DNA of 64,000 bases, taken from NCBI RefSeq assembly GCF_015278255.1, contig NZ_JADIJC010000006.1:62001-126000 (forward strand), in the 5' to 3' direction. The position numbers were made by a program, and so were the translations under genes. Shown here piece by piece: positions 19,608-30,791 of this stretch. Numbering within the stretch: position 1 is the first letter of the stretch; each line of letters begins with the position of its first letter. The DNA comes from Microbacterium hibisci (GTDB taxonomy: Bacteria > Actinomycetota > Actinomycetes > Actinomycetales > Microbacteriaceae). Under the pieces are notes generated by a model, which saw nothing but the letters and a program-made list of their open reading frames with translations, searched no databases and was not told the DNA's origin.

Positions 19608-19970
19608 TCCCGATGTGCACGGGCTTGCCGGAATCCGAGCCGTGGGGTAGTTCGGGGCCCGTGCGCCGCGTGCTCACGCCTGGGCGGATGCCGCAGCCCG
19701 GCCTGGGCCGCCGAGCCAAGGTGTTTCGGCTCAAACCGGTGGCGACGTCATGGGTTTCGGCGCGAATCCCCTGTCTCGTCGGAGTCGCGGGCGGGCGCGA
19801 GGGCGGGGGCGCCGCGGCGGCCGCCGGGTGGGATCGGGCGCGAGGCGCGGGCGGGCGACCCGGCGCGCGGCGGAGGTGGCGGATGCCGCGGCCCGACCCC
19901 GCGCGGCGGAGGTGGCGGATGCCGCGAGCCCGACCCTGCACGGCGGGCCGCGGCATCCGTCGTCCTTTCG
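19608..19970. repeat. Non-coding stretch with a 36-bp tandem repeat and GGATGCC palindrome
   Basis: No gene is visible. A 36-bp unit at 19865-19900 is repeated at 19901-19937 with one inserted base and small changes; each copy carries GCGGATGCCGCG. The word GGCCGCGGCATCC near 19942-19956 can pair with either copy, making alternative hairpins at the end of the MFS gene. The upstream half (19608-19750) holds the divergent-side promoter area of the type III PKS and nothing else recognisable. Confidence 0.7.
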
Positions 19971-21557
19971 TCAGCGTTCGCGGTCGGCGGGGTCCGCGTC
20001 GGCCGGGGTCGTGTGGTCGGCTGGTTCCGCGCCGGCTGCCGCGGCGGGCGCGTCGGAGGTCGGCGGCGCGTCGTGGTCGTCGTCGTGCTCGACATGGGCG
20101 TCGGGCAGCTCGCGCATGCCCCAGAACGGCCCGATGACCACGAAGAGGCACGCGAACAGCTCGAGGCTCGCGGCGATCCAGAGCGTAGGGACGGTGCCGA
20201 TCCACGTGCCGAGGGCGCCCGCGAGGAGCGCGGCGATCGGCATCACGCCCCACACCACGAAGCGCACCGAGGCGTTCATGCGGCCCAGCAGCCGGGGCGG
20301 GGTGATGCGCTGGCGGAAGGTCACCTGCGTGATGTTGTACAGCAGCACGGTGAAGCTCGAGAGGAAGAACTGGGCGACCAGCAGCGGGAACGCCAGCGCC
20401 GGCACCAGCGAGATCGCGGGCAGGAAGAACGGCGTCACCGAGAAGGCGATCGCGCTGATCGGGATCGCCCGGGCCTCGCCGATGCGGGCGACGATGCGGG
20501 GAGTCGCGATGGCGCCGAGCAGTCCGCCCACCGCCGAGAGCGAGAACACCACGCCGAGCATCTGGGGTGTGAGGCCGAGCTCGCGCAGCGCGAAGATCGG
20601 CAGCAGCGTCATCGAGAGCGTGCCGAAGAAGTTCGCGGTGCCCGTCGTCAGCACGATGCGGCGCAGCAGCGGGTTGCCGAACACCCAGCGCAGGCCCTCG
20701 CCGATCTCGTGGAGCAGCGGCTGGTGATCCTCGGGGTCGCGCAGCTTCTCGTGGTCGCGGGTGAACAGCAGCGCCACGAACGAGGCGAGGTAGGTGCCCA
20801 CGGTGATGAGGATCGCGAAGGGTGCGGCGAGCACCCCGACGAGCCATCCGCCGACGGCGGGACCGGCGAGTCCCGCGAGCTGCTCGGTCGACTGCAGCTT
20901 GCCGTTGGCTTCGGCGATCTGGCTGCTGCGCACCAGCGAGGGGACGATGCTCTGGTTCGAGACGTCGAAGAACACGGTGGCGACGCCCATGATGAGGGCC
21001 ACTGCGATCATGTGCCAGATCTGCAGCGCGCCCACGAGCGCCAGCACCGGCAGCATGCCGAGGGCGACGGCCCGCACGGCGTCGGCGACGATCATGACGT
21101 GCCGCTTGCGCATGCGGTCGATCCAGGCGCCGGCGGGAAGTCCGACGATGAGGAACGCCGCGACCTGCGCCGCGCCGAGCACCCCGACCTCCCACTCGGT
21201 CGCGTTGAGGGCGAGCACCGCGAGCACGGGGATCGCGAGCTCGGTGATCTGCGCGCCGAACTGGCTCAGCGCCTGACCGCTCCACAGCGTGAGGAAGTTG
21301 CGGTCGCGCCACAGCGAGCCCTTCGGCGCGGAGGCGGCCAGAGCATCCGCGCCGGTGCTGTCGGCGTCATCGGCCCTCGCGGTGCCGGCGTCGTGCGCCG
21401 CGGCCCGGTCCGCGGCATCCTGATCCGCCTCGATCGCCTCGTCCGCGCCGGCGCGGGAGGTGAGTGTCATCGACTCGGCGCGGGCTTCGGCGAGAGTCTC
21501 GGGAGTGAGCTCGTCTGGCGCGGCGGGCGATGACGGACGGCCATCTGATTGGGACAT
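19971..21557 (-). CDS. MFS transporter (drug-efflux type)
   Basis: A 528-aa permease with about twelve hydrophobic segments between residues 85 and 485, opening with LWRDRNFLTLWSGQALSQFG, the usual start of MFS_3/enterobactin-exporter-like proteins. The N-terminal roughly 80 residues and the C-terminal roughly 45 are acidic, Ala/Asp-rich and probably disordered. It is divergent from an ArsR-type regulator across a 57-bp operator region; TTGACA (minus strand, 21588-21593) with a 17-bp spacer and a start right at the ATG suggest a leaderless transcript under that regulator's control. Confidence 0.87.
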   Translation of the reverse strand: MSQSDGRPSSPAAPDELTPETLAEARAESMTLTSRAGADEAIEADQDAADRAAAHDAGTARADDADSTGADALAASAPKGSLWRDRNFLTLWSGQALSQFGAQITELAIPVLAVLALNATEWEVGVLGAAQVAAFLIVGLPAGAWIDRMRKRHVMIVADAVRAVALGMLPVLALVGALQIWHMIAVALIMGVATVFFDVSNQSIVPSLVRSSQIAEANGKLQSTEQLAGLAGPAVGGWLVGVLAAPFAILITVGTYLASFVALLFTRDHEKLRDPEDHQPLLHEIGEGLRWVFGNPLLRRIVLTTGTANFFGTLSMTLLPIFALRELGLTPQMLGVVFSLSAVGGLLGAIATPRIVARIGEARAIPISAIAFSVTPFFLPAISLVPALAFPLLVAQFFLSSFTVLLYNITQVTFRQRITPPRLLGRMNASVRFVVWGVMPIAALLAGALGTWIGTVPTLWIAASLELFACLFVVIGPFWGMRELPDAHVEHDDDHDAPPTSDAPAAAAGAEPADHTTPADADPADRER

Positions 21558-21608
21558 GTCAATCAGTGTCCTCGACTGATTGAGAACTGTCAATCACTCT
21601 TGTAGGGT
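21557..21608. promoter_or_regulatory. Divergent promoter and operator of the MFS/ArsR pair
   Basis: TGTCAATCA occurs at 21557-21565 and 21588-21596. CAATCAGT (21560-21567) and ACTGATTG (21575-21582) form an 8-bp inverted repeat with a 7-bp spacer. The plus-strand promoter reads TTGAGA (21580-21585), 17 bp, TAGGGT (21603-21608), then six bases to the regulator GTG. The minus-strand -35 TTGACA is within the second direct repeat. A bound regulator would therefore cover both promoters. Confidence 0.7.
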
Positions 21609-21614
21609 GGACCC

Positions 21615-22148
21615 GTGGGGGAGAGCATGGAAGACCGGATCGAGCTCCGACGCGGCGATCCCGAGGCGGAGGCGCGGATGCGCGCGCTCAGCTCTCCGCT
21701 GCGGCTGAGGGTGCTGCGACTGTGCGCCTTCGAGGCGCGCACGAACAAGGAGCTCGCGGAGCTGCTCGGGCTGAACCCGGGCACCATGCTGCACCACGTG
21801 CGCACGCTGGTGCAGACCGGCTATCTCGCCGCCGAGCCCGAGCGCTCCGGCGCCCAGGGCGCCCGCGAGGTGCCGTACCGCGCGACCGGCCTCTCGTGGC
21901 GCACCTCGATGCCCGGCGGGTCGCCGGTGCTCATCGAGACCTTCCTGCAGCAGATCGAGGGCGTCGACCCCGAAGACCTCGACGCGACGTGGCTCGGACT
22001 CAAGCTCAACGCCGAGCACAAGACCGAGTTCCAGCAGCGCCTCTACGAGCTCGTCAACGAGTTCAAGGAGCGGGGTCCCGACGCCGACGGCGACACCTAC
22101 TCGTTCTTCAGCACGCTGCACCCCGACCACAACCCGTCAACGCGATGA
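21615..22148 (+). CDS. ArsR-type winged-helix transcriptional regulator
   Basis: A 177-aa protein. Residues about 18-80 form a winged helix (ALSSPLRLRVLRLCAFE, KELAELLGLNPGTMLHHVRTLVQTGYL), followed by a helical C-terminal half with no cysteine-based metal site visible, so the inducer is probably organic. GTG at 21615 lies six bases after TAGGGT, fitting a leaderless mRNA; an internal ATG is at 21627. Divergence from the MFS gene with an intervening operator indicates that it controls the exporter and itself. Confidence 0.85.
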   Translation: MGESMEDRIELRRGDPEAEARMRALSSPLRLRVLRLCAFEARTNKELAELLGLNPGTMLHHVRTLVQTGYLAAEPERSGAQGAREVPYRATGLSWRTSMPGGSPVLIETFLQQIEGVDPEDLDATWLGLKLNAEHKTEFQQRLYELVNEFKERGPDADGDTYSFFSTLHPDHNPSTR

Positions 22149-22238
22149 ACCCCGGGTTCTTGCGCGCGGCAGAAGCGCCCGGGAACTTCTGTGGATGACG
22201 GATGCCGCGACCCCCGGCATCCGCCATAGCCTGACCGC

Positions 22239-22706
22239 ATGACCATCGCGACGGCCGATCTGTACGACGAACGCGGCGACGAGCTGGACTCACTCGCGCT
22301 GCCGTTCCACGACTTCGGCGGACGCGCCGCGTTCGACGGACCCGTCCGCACGGTGCGCTGCCACCGCGACAACGCCCTCGTCAAGGCGCTGCTGGCGACA
22401 CCGGGTGACGGTGCCGTGCTCGTGATCGACGGCGGCGGCTCGCTCGAGTCGGCACTGGTCGGCGACCTGATCGCCGCCGCGGCAGTCGAGAACGGGTGGG
22501 CGGGCCTGATCGTGCACGGCGCCATCCGCGACCGCGTCGCGATCGGCGGTCTCGACCTCGGTGTCAAAGCACTCGGCTCGAACCCGCGCAAGAGCGCCAA
22601 GGCCGGCATCGGCGAGATCGACGTGCCCGTGACGATCGCCGGCGTCGTCTTCGCGCCCGGGCGCCACGTCTGGGCCGACGAGGACGGCGTGCTCGTCGAA
22701 CGGTGA
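22239..22706 (+). CDS. rraA: RraA family protein
   Basis: A 155-aa protein of the RraA fold. ALLATPGDGAVLVIDGGGSLESALVGDLIAAAAVENGWAG and IVHGAIRD follow the family pattern. In E. coli RraA inhibits RNase E, but the same fold includes HMG/CHA aldolases with the G-X20-R-D motif, which appears conserved here; activity cannot be decided. TAGCCT at 22227-22232 ends six bases before the ATG, suggesting a leaderless transcript. Confidence 0.85.
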   Translation: MTIATADLYDERGDELDSLALPFHDFGGRAAFDGPVRTVRCHRDNALVKALLATPGDGAVLVIDGGGSLESALVGDLIAAAAVENGWAGLIVHGAIRDRVAIGGLDLGVKALGSNPRKSAKAGIGEIDVPVTIAGVVFAPGRHVWADEDGVLVER

Positions 22707-22842
22707 CGGATGCCGCGCCCGCGGCCCGCGACCGCGGGGGTGCCGCGGTCGGCGGGGGCGAGGCTGCGGACGGCCGATGACGGACGGATGCCGCGCCGGG
22801 GGTGGTGCGCGCGGTGCGGTGCGCTCGTATGGTGGAGGCCTG

Positions 22843-23334
22843 ATGTCCTCCACCGACGGGACGCCCGCCCGCTTTCTGGCTCGGGCCGTCGAGATCGCCA
22901 CCGAGAACGTCCGCAACGCGGGCGGACCGTTCGGTGCGGTCGTGGTGTCGGCCGACGGGCAGGTGTTCGAGGGCGTCAACCGCGTCACGGCCGATCTCGA
23001 CCCGTCGGCGCACGCCGAGGTCACGGCCATCCGCCGTGCCTGCCAGGGTCTCGGCACATTCGACCTCAGCGGTGCCGCGCTTTACTCGAGCTGCGAGCCC
23101 TGCCCGATGTGTCTCGGCGCCGCCCTGTGGGCACGGGTCCAGCGCGTGTACTTCGCCGCCGACCGTGAGGACGCGGCGGCGGCCGGCTTCGACGACGCTC
23201 GCTTCTACCGCTACTTCGACGGCATCCCCGGCCACCGCGACATCATGCCGGTGGAGACGATCGCCCTGCCCGGCGACGCCCGCATCGCCCCGTTCTCCGA
23301 GTGGGCCCGCACCGCCACGCGCATCGAGTACTGA
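22843..23334 (+). CDS. Nucleoside/guanine deaminase (CDA superfamily)
   Basis: A 163-aa zinc deaminase. The zinc ligands and catalytic Glu appear in HAEVTAI (near residue 63) and SCEPCPMCLGA (near 88). It resembles guanine deaminase GuaD-type enzymes (B. subtilis GuaD is about 156 aa). The convergent neighbours encode xanthine dehydrogenase, whose substrate xanthine is the product of guanine deamination, which supports the guanine call. ATG at 22843 has GTGGAGG upstream. Confidence 0.85.
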   Translation: MSSTDGTPARFLARAVEIATENVRNAGGPFGAVVVSADGQVFEGVNRVTADLDPSAHAEVTAIRRACQGLGTFDLSGAALYSSCEPCPMCLGAALWARVQRVYFAADREDAAAAGFDDARFYRYFDGIPGHRDIMPVETIALPGDARIAPFSEWARTATRIEY

Positions 23335-23373
23335 CACCCGTACGCCCCCGGTGTCAAGTGTTGTTTCCTGAGT

Positions 23374-23437
23374 TCAGGGATCTGGCGAAGGCAGGAGGAT
23401 CTGCGGCGAAGCGTCCTGTGCCGGCCAGATTCCCTGA
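23374..23437. terminator. Palindrome between deaminase and xdhC
   Basis: Left arm 23374-23386 (TCAGGGATCTGGC) pairs with 23424-23437 apart from one bulged base. Convergent genes lie on each side, so it is likely a bidirectional terminator. Confidence 0.55.
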
Positions 23438-23451
23438 TCTGGGAGAGCGGC

Positions 23452-24282
23452 TCAGCCGCGGACGGGCGCGGACTCCTCGATCAGCTGCAGCAGCTGCGCC
23501 GCCACGCTGACTGCGATCGTGGCCGGCTGCTTGCCGGCCACGTCGGGCAGGCCGATCGGCGTCGTGACCCGGGCGAGGGCGGTGGCGTCGTGTCCGGCAT
23601 CCGTCAGCCGTGCGCGGAAGCGCGTCCACTTCGAACGCGAGCCGATGAGGCCGATCGAGGCGACACCGTCGGTGCGCAGCGCCTGGTCGACGACCGCGAG
23701 ATCTTCGGCGTGGTCGTGGGTCATCACGAGCACGTGGGTGCCCGCCGGGACCTCGCGCAGCACCGCCTCGGGCACCGGCGCGTGGTGCACCTCGAGGCGC
23801 GCCACCGCGTCGGCGAGCGGGCCCGGTGCGCCGTCCACGCCGAGCCGCGCCGGATCGAGCATCGCGGCTCGCGAGTCGACGAGATGCAGGTCGAGGTGCT
23901 GGCGGGCGAGGATCCGCGCGAGCTCGAGCCCCACGTGCCCGATGCCGAACACCGCGACCGACGGCACCACCCGCACCGGCTCCAGCAGGAGCGTGACCTC
24001 ACCTCCGCAGCACTGCACGCCGTACTCGGTGGACTCCTTGTCGCTGAGGGTGAGCGTGAGCAGCTCGGGCTCGGCGGTGCCCGAGGCCAGCATTCCCCGC
24101 GCGTGGGCGACGGCGGTGGCCTCGAGGTTGCCGCCGCCGATCGTCTCAAAGACCTCGTCGGGTGCGACGACCATCTTCGCCCCGCCGTTGCGCGGCGCGT
24201 GCCCGCGCACCATCGCGAGCGTCACGATCACCGCGGGAGTGCGCGCGTCGCGCAGCCGCCTCGCCGCGTCGAGCCAGTCCAT
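23452..24282 (-). CDS. xdhC: Xanthine dehydrogenase accessory protein XdhC
   Basis: A 276-aa XdhC/CoxI family protein that loads the molybdenum cofactor into xanthine dehydrogenase. N-terminal part contains GHAPRNGGAKMVV, IGGGNLE and GVQCCGGEV; the C-terminal Rossmann domain has VFGIGHVGLELARIL and LVMTHDHAEDL, IGLIGSRSKW. The gene follows xdhB with a 4-bp gap, giving the order xdhA-xdhB-xdhC. ATG at 24282. Confidence 0.92.
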   Translation of the reverse strand: MDWLDAARRLRDARTPAVIVTLAMVRGHAPRNGGAKMVVAPDEVFETIGGGNLEATAVAHARGMLASGTAEPELLTLTLSDKESTEYGVQCCGGEVTLLLEPVRVVPSVAVFGIGHVGLELARILARQHLDLHLVDSRAAMLDPARLGVDGAPGPLADAVARLEVHHAPVPEAVLREVPAGTHVLVMTHDHAEDLAVVDQALRTDGVASIGLIGSRSKWTRFRARLTDAGHDATALARVTTPIGLPDVAGKQPATIAVSVAAQLLQLIEESAPVRG

Positions 24283-24286
24283 GGCC

Positions 24287-27123
<2,837 letters not shown>

Positions 27124-27127
<4 letters not shown>

Positions 27128-28548
27128 GCCGTCGCCTCCGCGTCTTCGTCGCCGGCGGCGAAGAGCGCCGGCAGGGCGGTGCCGAGCATGCGCGCGCGAT
27201 ATGCGGCGCTCGCGCGGTGGTCGTCGAGCGGGGTTCCCTCCCGTTCGAGGACGACGGATGCCGCAGCCGCCGTCTCCGCCGTCCACGGCCGGCCCACCAG
27301 CGCTTCTTCGGTCGCGGAGGCGCGGATGGGGGTCGCGGCCACGCCGCCGAGTCCGATCCTCGCGTCGCTGATCACGCCGTCGTCGAGGTCGAGCGCGACC
27401 GCGACCGCGACCGACGAGACGTCGTCGAACCGCCGCTTGGTCGCCTTGTGGAACCCGCAGACGTCGGGCGCGCCGAGCGGGATCCGCACGGCGCGGATGA
27501 GCTCGTCGTGCCGCCGCACCGAGGCGCGATAGCCGGTGAAGTAGTCGGCGAGGTCGACCTCGCGCTCGCCGGCGTCGGCCGAGACGAGCACGACGCGCGC
27601 CCCGAGCGCGAGCAGCACCGGCGCGGCGTCGCCGATCGGCGAGGCGGTGCCGAGGCTCCCGCCGAGGGTCGCGCGGTTGCGGATGAGGCGCGAGGCGAAC
27701 TGCGGCATCAGCTCCGGTAGCAGCGGCACCCGGTGATCCAGCCGCTGCTCGAGCTCGGTGAGCGTCAGACCGGCGCCGATCTCGAGTGAGCCGTCCACTT
27801 CCTCCAGCGTCCGCAGCTCGGCCAGGCGGTCGATCGCGACGACGACGGGCGCGCGGGCGGCGCGCAGGTTCACGTCGACGCCCCAGTCGGTCGAGCCGGC
27901 CACGGCGACGGCCTCGGGCTCGTCGCGCAGCAGCCGCAGCGCCTCGTCGAGCGTCTCGGGCCGCACGAACCGCGCGGTGCCGTCGTGCACGTCCGTGGCG
28001 ACGGCCGGCGGCGCCGGTGCGGCCGACCGGCTCCGCAGGGGGTCGTCGTCCTGCGGCATCCCGAGCGCGTACGCCGCATCGCGGATCGGGCGGTACCCCG
28101 TGCACCGGCATAGGTTGCCGCCGATCGCGTGCAGGTCGAAGCCGTTCGGCCCGCGCTCGGGCGAGGCCTCCTGCGGCGCGCGATCGGGGCGGTAGAACTC
28201 CGCGGCCATCGCGCACGCGAAGCCGGGGGTGCAGTAGCCGCACTGCGAGCCTCCCCCTGCCGCGAGCTCCTCCTGCACGGGATGCAGCGCCTCGGGCGAT
28301 CCGAGGCCCTCGGCCGTGACGACCTCCTGCCCGTCGAGCGCGTGGACCGGGACGAGGCAGGCGTTGACCGCGGTCCACGTCGTGCCGCCGCCGTCCGCCG
28401 CGGTGGACACCAGCACGGCGCACGCGCCGCACTCGCCTTCGGCGCAGCCCTCCTTCGCACCGGTGAGCCCGATGCCCCGCAGCCAGTCGAGCGCGGTGGC
28501 GTGCGCCACCGTGCCGGCGAGCGGGACGACCCGCCCGTTGACTGTCAC
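27124..28548 (-). CDS. xdhA: Xanthine dehydrogenase FeS/FAD subunit XdhA
   Basis: A 474-aa subunit that passes electrons from the molybdenum centre to NAD. The two [2Fe-2S] clusters are marked by GCAEGECGACAVLV (near residue 34) and CGYCTPGF ... NLCRCTGYRPI (near 103-152). The FAD domain contains VAGSTDWGVDVNL and LGGSLGTASPIGD. A GTG at 28548 starts the protein at MTVNGRVV, the usual position of the plant-type ferredoxin domain. Its stop overlaps the xdhB start by four bases. Confidence 0.93.
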
Positions 28549-28683
28549 AGCGGTGTCACGGTTGGTGCGGATGCCCGGAGTCTACGCCGCGCCCCCGCGC
28601 GTGCAAGGTGCGCCGCGACACCCCTGGACAGGCCCCGCGCACAAGAGGATCGTGAGCGTGGGGACACACACTGGGAGGCTGTC

Positions 28684-29097
28684 ATGTTCACACCCAACCG
28701 CGCTTTCTCGAGCTTCGCCGTGCCCGACGTCGAGCAAGCCGCCACCTTCTACCGCGACACGCTGGGGCTCGACGTCACCGTCTACGACGACATGGGCGGC
28801 GGTCTCACGATCGCGTTGCCCGGAGGGGGCACCGTCTTCGTCTACCCGAAGCCGGACCATGAGCCGGCCGTCTTCACGGTCCTGCACTTCGATGTGGACG
28901 ACGTCGACGCGACGGTGGACGACCTCAACGGCCGTGGCGTCGTGACGAAGATCTACACCGACCCCGACTACGGGACCGACGAGAAGGGGATCTCGCGCGG
29001 CTTCGAGGGCGGGCCCGACATCGCGTGGTTCAAGGACCCCGCCGGCAACGTCATCGCCGTGGGCCGCATGGAGCCGCAGATGATGGGCGACAGCTGA
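28684..29097 (+). CDS. VOC (glyoxalase/dioxygenase fold) family protein
   Basis: A 137-aa single VOC domain with two beta-alpha-beta-beta-beta modules: FSSFAVPDVEQAATFYRDTLGLDV at the start and PDIAWFKDPAGNVIAVG at the end. Members include glyoxalases, antibiotic-binding proteins and extradiol dioxygenases; the metal ligand set is not clear enough to choose. ATG at 28684 with GGGAGG upstream. Confidence 0.85.
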   Translation: MFTPNRAFSSFAVPDVEQAATFYRDTLGLDVTVYDDMGGGLTIALPGGGTVFVYPKPDHEPAVFTVLHFDVDDVDATVDDLNGRGVVTKIYTDPDYGTDEKGISRGFEGGPDIAWFKDPAGNVIAVGRMEPQMMGDS

Positions 29098-29107
29098 CGA
29101 TGAAGGA

Positions 29108-29136
29108 GACGGATGCCGCGGGCTGCGGCATCCGTC
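29108..29136. terminator. GGATGCC palindrome between convergent genes
   Basis: GACGGATGCCGC (29108-29119) pairs with GCGGCATCCGTC (29125-29136) around a 5-nt loop. It lies between the VOC gene and zwf stop codons. Confidence 0.7.
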
Positions 29137-29161
29137 ATCGCTGAAGTCGTCGGGTCCGCAG

Positions 29162-30529
29162 TCAGGGGAGCGCGGGCCAGCCGTCGGGACCGAGCGAGCC
29201 CGCCGCGTACTCCTCGAGCGGTACCTCGCCCGCACGCCACGCGGCGAGCACGGGGTCGACGATGCGCCACGACTCCTCGGCGGCGTCGCCGCGCACCGAG
29301 AGGATGGCGTCGGCGTCGAGGATGCCGGAGAGCACCTCGCCATAGGCCTTCAGAGCACCCTCGCCGAGGTCGGCCCCGATGGTGGCGCGCTCGAGCTCGA
29401 ACGGGTCGTCGCCGCCGTTGACGTTCAGCTCGAGGTCCATGTGGTCGGGGCCGAGCGAGAAGCGCAGCACCGATCCCGGCGCCGGTCCGGTCAGGCCGTC
29501 GGGCACGTGGTTGACGCGGCGGAAGGTCACGACGACCTCGCCCTTCTTCTCGGGGAGGGCCTTGCCCGAGCGCAGCCGGAATGGCACGCCCGCCCAGCGG
29601 TCGGTGACGACCTCGCACACGAGCTCGGCGAGCGTCTCGGTGTCGCGCGTCGGGTCGACGCCCTCCTCGTCGGCGTAGGCGGGGAGCGCCCGCTCGCCCA
29701 CCGTGCCCGCCGTGTAGCGGGCACGCCTCGACGCTCGCGCCGGGTCGTCGCCCCACACCCGCGTGGCCCGCAGCACGGCCGAGGTCGCATCGCGGAAATC
29801 GCGCTCGTGCAGGGTGGCGGGCGGTTCCATCGCGACGATCGCCATCACCTGCAGCAGGTGGCTCTGGATCATGTCGGCAAGGGCGCCCGCCTTGTCGTAG
29901 TAGCCGGCACGACCCTCGAGGCCGAGGCTCTCGTCGTACCGGATGACCACCGACTCGATGTCCTGTGCGCGCCACACCGGTGCGAAGACGCGATTCGCGA
30001 ACCGCACGCCCAGCAGGTTGAGGGTCGTCGAGCGCCCGAGGAAGTGGTCGATGCGGAAGACCTGCTCCTCGGGCACCAGACGCGCCACCGTCGCGTTGAG
30101 CTCGCGCGCGGTGGCCTGGTCGATGCCGAACGGCTTCTCGAGGGCGAGCACGGTGCCCGCCGGGATCTCGAGGGTGACGAGCGCCTCGCACGCGGCCTTC
30201 GCGACGGCGGGCGGCACGGCGAAGTACAGCGCGAGGCGACCGTCGTGGTCGGCGAGAAGGCGGCGAAGATCGGCGGGGTCGGTGATGTCGGCGCGCTCGT
30301 AGGTCGTGTCGGCGACCGCCTCGAAGGCCGTGCCGTTGCCGCCGGCTTCGAAGGAGCGCCGCACCGTCTCGCGCCACCGCGCGTCGTCCCAGTCCTCCCT
30401 CCCCGCCCCGCGCAGCCGCACGCGGCGGTGCGGCTCGAGCGTGAGCAGCTGGGCCAGAGCGGGCAGCAGCAGTCTCGACGTCAGGTCGCCCGTGGCGCCG
30501 AGGATCAGAAGCGTGGTCTCCGCCGACAT
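29162..30529 (-). CDS. zwf: Glucose-6-phosphate dehydrogenase
   Basis: A 455-aa NAD(P)-dependent enzyme of the oxidative pentose phosphate pathway. LILGATGDLTSRLLLPAL is the coenzyme-binding fingerprint, LEKPFG holds the conserved Lys, and FRIDHFLGR is the substrate motif (RIDHYLGK in most), where Tyr is replaced by Phe and Lys by Arg. Such variants occur in actinobacterial paralogues, so this may be a second G6PD rather than the tkt-tal operon copy; none of its usual partners (tal, opcA, pgl) is adjacent. TACCGT lies six bases before the ATG (leaderless). Confidence 0.87.
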   Translation of the reverse strand: MSAETTLLILGATGDLTSRLLLPALAQLLTLEPHRRVRLRGAGREDWDDARWRETVRRSFEAGGNGTAFEAVADTTYERADITDPADLRRLLADHDGRLALYFAVPPAVAKAACEALVTLEIPAGTVLALEKPFGIDQATARELNATVARLVPEEQVFRIDHFLGRSTTLNLLGVRFANRVFAPVWRAQDIESVVIRYDESLGLEGRAGYYDKAGALADMIQSHLLQVMAIVAMEPPATLHERDFRDATSAVLRATRVWGDDPARASRRARYTAGTVGERALPAYADEEGVDPTRDTETLAELVCEVVTDRWAGVPFRLRSGKALPEKKGEVVVTFRRVNHVPDGLTGPAPGSVLRFSLGPDHMDLELNVNGGDDPFELERATIGADLGEGALKAYGEVLSGILDADAILSVRGDAAEESWRIVDPVLAAWRAGEVPLEEYAAGSLGPDGWPALP

Positions 30530-30704
30530 GGCCCCACGGTATCGGCGCGGGTCCGCCCGGGGGAGGGCCTGGCGGCGGGGCTCATCGTGTGCAAACGGGC
30601 ACCCCGCCCGGGTCGGCTCCCGGCCGGGACGGGTGACTCCTGTGCCGGGCGCGACCGCTTGTCAAGGCCGGAGGCTCTCCGGGCGGCGCCACGTACGCTC
30701 GCGA

Positions 30705-30791
30705 GTGGTGGGGGATGACACCGAGGAGGATCGCACGATCGTGGAGGCAACTCAGCAGCGTCTCGTCGGCCGGATTCCGGAGGGCTGCTGA
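30705..30791 (+). CDS. Short leader ORF, 28 aa
   Basis: GTG at 30705 (or 30708) opens an acidic 28-residue frame ending in TGA that overlaps the ATG of the next gene (TGATG). TACGCT (30694-30699) lies five bases before it, matching the leaderless pattern elsewhere in the window. It may be a translated leader peptide that couples translation to the operon. There is no homology evidence, and it may only be leader sequence. Confidence 0.4.
   Translation: MVGDDTEEDRTIVEATQQRLVGRIPEGC

Noticed and set aside
22707-22842. Small gene between rraA and the deaminase
   Set aside because: Only GGATGCC words and GC-rich hairpins are present; frames there lack a start signal.
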